Source: Pseudomonadota bacterium
GTDB taxonomy: Bacteria; Pseudomonadota; Gammaproteobacteria; Steroidobacterales; Woeseiaceae
Reading direction: 5' to 3'
DNA: 54,145 bases
NCBI GenBank assembly: GCA_022563255.1
Contig: JADFNS010000022.1
Coordinates: 1 to 54,145, forward strand
Shown here: positions 52,570-54,145 of the stretch, piece by piece
Layout: each line of letters opens with the position of its first letter
Position numbering within the stretch: position 1 is the first letter of the stretch
The notes under the pieces: generated by a model
The model's database searches: none
The model's input: only the letters and a program-made list of their open reading frames with translations
Told to the model about the DNA's origin: nothing
Made by a program: the position numbers and the translations under genes

Positions 52570-53652
52570 TTGCCACTCAATAAATTTACATGCACTGACT
52601 TCCGCTGCCTGGCCTCTGCAGAGCTTGAGTTTGATGCCCACTACAACCTGATATTCGGCCCTAATGCTTCGGGTAAGACCAGCCTGCTGGAAGCTATTGC
52701 TTACCTGGGTCGCGGCAGGTCTTTTCGCGGGGCGCCAACACAGAATCTGGTTCGGCATGGCGCCAGTGAATTCGTGCTTTTTGGCAAGGCAGATACTGGG
52801 ACGCGGGAAACGGTGATCGGTGTCAGAAACAGCCGTGAAGGTCTGGAAATCCACATTGACGGCGAAACCGTGGCTGGCGCCGCTGGCCTCGCTGAAGTGC
52901 TGCCGCTGCAAATCGTGGACCCGGATATTCATAATCTGATTGCCGGCGGCCCGGCGGAGCGTAGACGCTACATCGATTGGATAGCGTTCCACGTGGAACG
53001 GGGCTATCTTGATCAATGGCGGCGGTTTCGCCGCGCGTTGAAACAAAGAAACGCGGCGCTCAAGGAGAACGCGAGTCATGATGCGCTCGCTGGCTGGGAC
53101 AAAGAGTTCGTGGAAACCGGGTATGAGGTCCATGAAGCACGCCGTCGGGTGCTGGCTATCACCCGGCCAGCACTCAGAGACATTGGGGCGGCACTCCTCG
53201 GCAGCACGGTTGATATCGAATACCAGCAGGGCTGGAGCACTGACAAATCGCTTGCACAAGTGCTCACGGCCGGAATGGATCGGGACAGGCAATTGTGCGC
53301 CACTCAGGCTGGCCCGCAGCGCGCAGACTTGAAACTTGTTTATGACGAGCGCCAGGCCAGGCGGCTGGTGTCGAGGGGACAGCAGAAATTACTGGCCTGT
53401 GCCCTGATTCTCGCCGCCACGGCGGTGGTGCAGTCGCATCTCGGGCGCGCGCTTCTTTTATTGCTCGATGATCCTGCCGCGGAGCTCGACAGTGATTCGC
53501 TGACGCGGCTGATGGCGGCTGTGGTTGAACTCGACTGCCAGGTAATTGCCACTTCTCTGAATCCTGACCTGGTGCTTTTTCCGCAGCCACCGAGGACGTT
53601 CCACGTGGAACAGGGCGACGTCGTCGAGTGCACCGCGAAAGAATCCTGTTAG
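52570..53652 (+). CDS. recF: RecF recombination mediator
   Basis: The 360-residue protein starts with TTG 52570, the only start codon between the upstream in-frame stop and the conserved N-terminus (LNKFTCTDFRCLASAEL). It is an SMC-like ATPase with Walker A FGPNASGKTSLLEAI near residue 29, the signature SRGQQKLLACAL near residue 268, and Walker B LLLLDDPAAELD near residue 295. It loads RecA at gaps with RecO and RecR. The signature and terminal parts are intact, so this gene is functional by sequence. A terminator-like hairpin follows the stop. Confidence 0.93.
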   Translation: MPLNKFTCTDFRCLASAELEFDAHYNLIFGPNASGKTSLLEAIAYLGRGRSFRGAPTQNLVRHGASEFVLFGKADTGTRETVIGVRNSREGLEIHIDGETVAGAAGLAEVLPLQIVDPDIHNLIAGGPAERRRYIDWIAFHVERGYLDQWRRFRRALKQRNAALKENASHDALAGWDKEFVETGYEVHEARRRVLAITRPALRDIGAALLGSTVDIEYQQGWSTDKSLAQVLTAGMDRDRQLCATQAGPQRADLKLVYDERQARRLVSRGQQKLLACALILAATAVVQSHLGRALLLLLDDPAAELDSDSLTRLMAAVVELDCQVIATSLNPDLVLFPQPPRTFHVEQGDVVECTAKESC

Positions 53653-53664
53653 GTAAAAAGACGT

Positions 53665-53693
53665 CATTGCGAGCGCAATGGCAGCGTTTTTTT
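53665..53693 (+). terminator. Intrinsic terminator after recF
   Basis: A perfect seven-base stem (CATTGCG/CGCAATG) at 53665-53680 is followed by a T-run at 53687-53693. A second inverted repeat (TGGTGG...CCACCA) follows at about 53701-53725. This would separate recF from gyrB transcription. Confidence 0.7.
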
Positions 53694-53773
53694 GACGATC
53701 TGGTGGTGCTGGACGAGCCACCATTGAGAATAGAAAAACCTTGCTAAAACATGTCTTCGAAACGGTTTCTGAG

Positions 53774-53802
53774 GTCCTTTATTTAGCCCTAAATGGTACA
53801 AT
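53774..53802 (+). promoter_or_regulatory. Possible gyrB promoter
   Basis: TACAAT at 53797-53802 is a good -10 hexamer 28 bases upstream of the gyrB start. No convincing -35 was found at the proper spacing, so this is only a candidate. Confidence 0.35.
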
Positions 53803-53829
53803 GTTCTGGTTAAGTTCAAGGGACCTCGA

Positions 53830-54145
53830 ATGACCGACGACATAGAATATACTTCCAGTAATATCAAGGTGTTAAAGGGCCTTGAGGCAGTCCGGAAACG
53901 CCCGGGAATGTACATTGGAGATACCGGCGACGGGACCGGTTTACACCACATGGTTTTCGAGGTCGTCGACAACTCGATCGACGAAGCACTGGCCGGTTAT
54001 TGCAGCGTCATCACGGTAACCATTCACGCCGACGAATCAGTCACGATCACTGACGATGGCCGTGGAATTCCAGTCGATTTGCACCCGGAGGAGGGGCGTT
54101 CCGCCGCCGAGGTCATCATGACCGTGTTGCACGCTGGCGGGAAAT
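53830..54145 (+). CDS. gyrB: DNA gyrase subunit B (partial, 3' end outside window)
   Basis: The gene starts at ATG 53830 and the window ends after 105 codons. The N-terminal GHKL ATPase domain is recognisable from [20 protein letters not shown], the ATP-site Glu/Asn of [15 protein letters not shown], and the Asp-Gly motif [12 protein letters not shown]. With GyrA, GyrB introduces negative supercoils using ATP. The order dnaN-recF-gyrB matches the standard origin region. Confidence 0.96.
   Translation, partial: MTDDIEYTSSNIKVLKGLEAVRKRPGMYIGDTGDGTGLHHMVFEVVDNSIDEALAGYCSVITVTIHADESVTITDDGRGIPVDLHPEEGRSAAEVIMTVLHAGGK

Noticed and set aside
1..54145. tRNA or rRNA genes
   Set aside because: No cloverleaf-like or rRNA-like conserved sequence was recognised in the intergenic stretches; a covariance search was not possible.

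Overview
The window looks like the replication-origin region of a marine-type gammaproteobacterial chromosome. The right end carries a dnaA remnant, an origin-like intergenic region, dnaN, recF and the start of gyrB in the usual order. DeaD-like and YbiT-like proteins, large TonB-dependent receptors, tetratricopeptide (TPR) sulfotransferases and a moderate GC content would fit a Woeseiales- or Steroidobacterales-like lineage. That placement is an inference from gene content, not from a search.

Bases 1-9160 hold two divergent operons. Each encodes a pair of phytoene-desaturase-like FAD oxidoreductases, and the two pairs are paralogous. A cupin protein, an MFS transporter and a GcvT/DmdA-like aminomethyltransferase accompany them, which suggests uptake and oxidative demethylation of an unknown methylated compound. 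Bases 9180-15044 hold a polyamine catabolic operon (aldehyde dehydrogenase, glutamine amidotransferase, SpuC-like transaminase, unknown membrane protein). Next to it are two truncated genes joined tail to tail. Bases 15188-21726 carry a sodium:solute symporter, a DUF5916 outer-membrane protein, and a coupled class III aminotransferase plus kinase.

Bases 21780-28197 hold a likely copper module: MbnP, the di-heme MbnH, a beta-propeller lipoprotein and TonB receptor 1. From 28341 to 40139 there are three TPR sulfotransferases and TonB receptor 2, interrupted by deaD and ybiT. Both receptors carry extremely tyrosine- and acid-rich, cysteine-containing segments predicted to lie in surface loops. 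The repeated pairing with TPST-like sulfotransferases suggests a system that sulfates tyrosines on receptor loops. This is the most interesting hypothesis in the window.

Bases 40300-47097 hold a second amine-related group: a puuB-like tail, a paralogue of the unknown membrane protein, a GFA protein, a class III aminotransferase, a spermidine dehydrogenase and a dienelactone hydrolase. Bases 47406-50755 hold a MORN-repeat protein, a broken ferredoxin reductase and an alpha/beta hydrolase. At the origin, dnaA keeps only its C-terminal DNA-binding part, while the origin-like region, dnaN, recF and gyrB look normal.

Eight gene or insertion-sequence remnants (phosphotransferase, amine oxidase, two IS3 pieces, puuB tail, aminotransferase start, ferredoxin reductase, dnaA) mark this as a heavily rearranged stretch. 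No CRISPR array, rRNA or tRNA gene was recognised.
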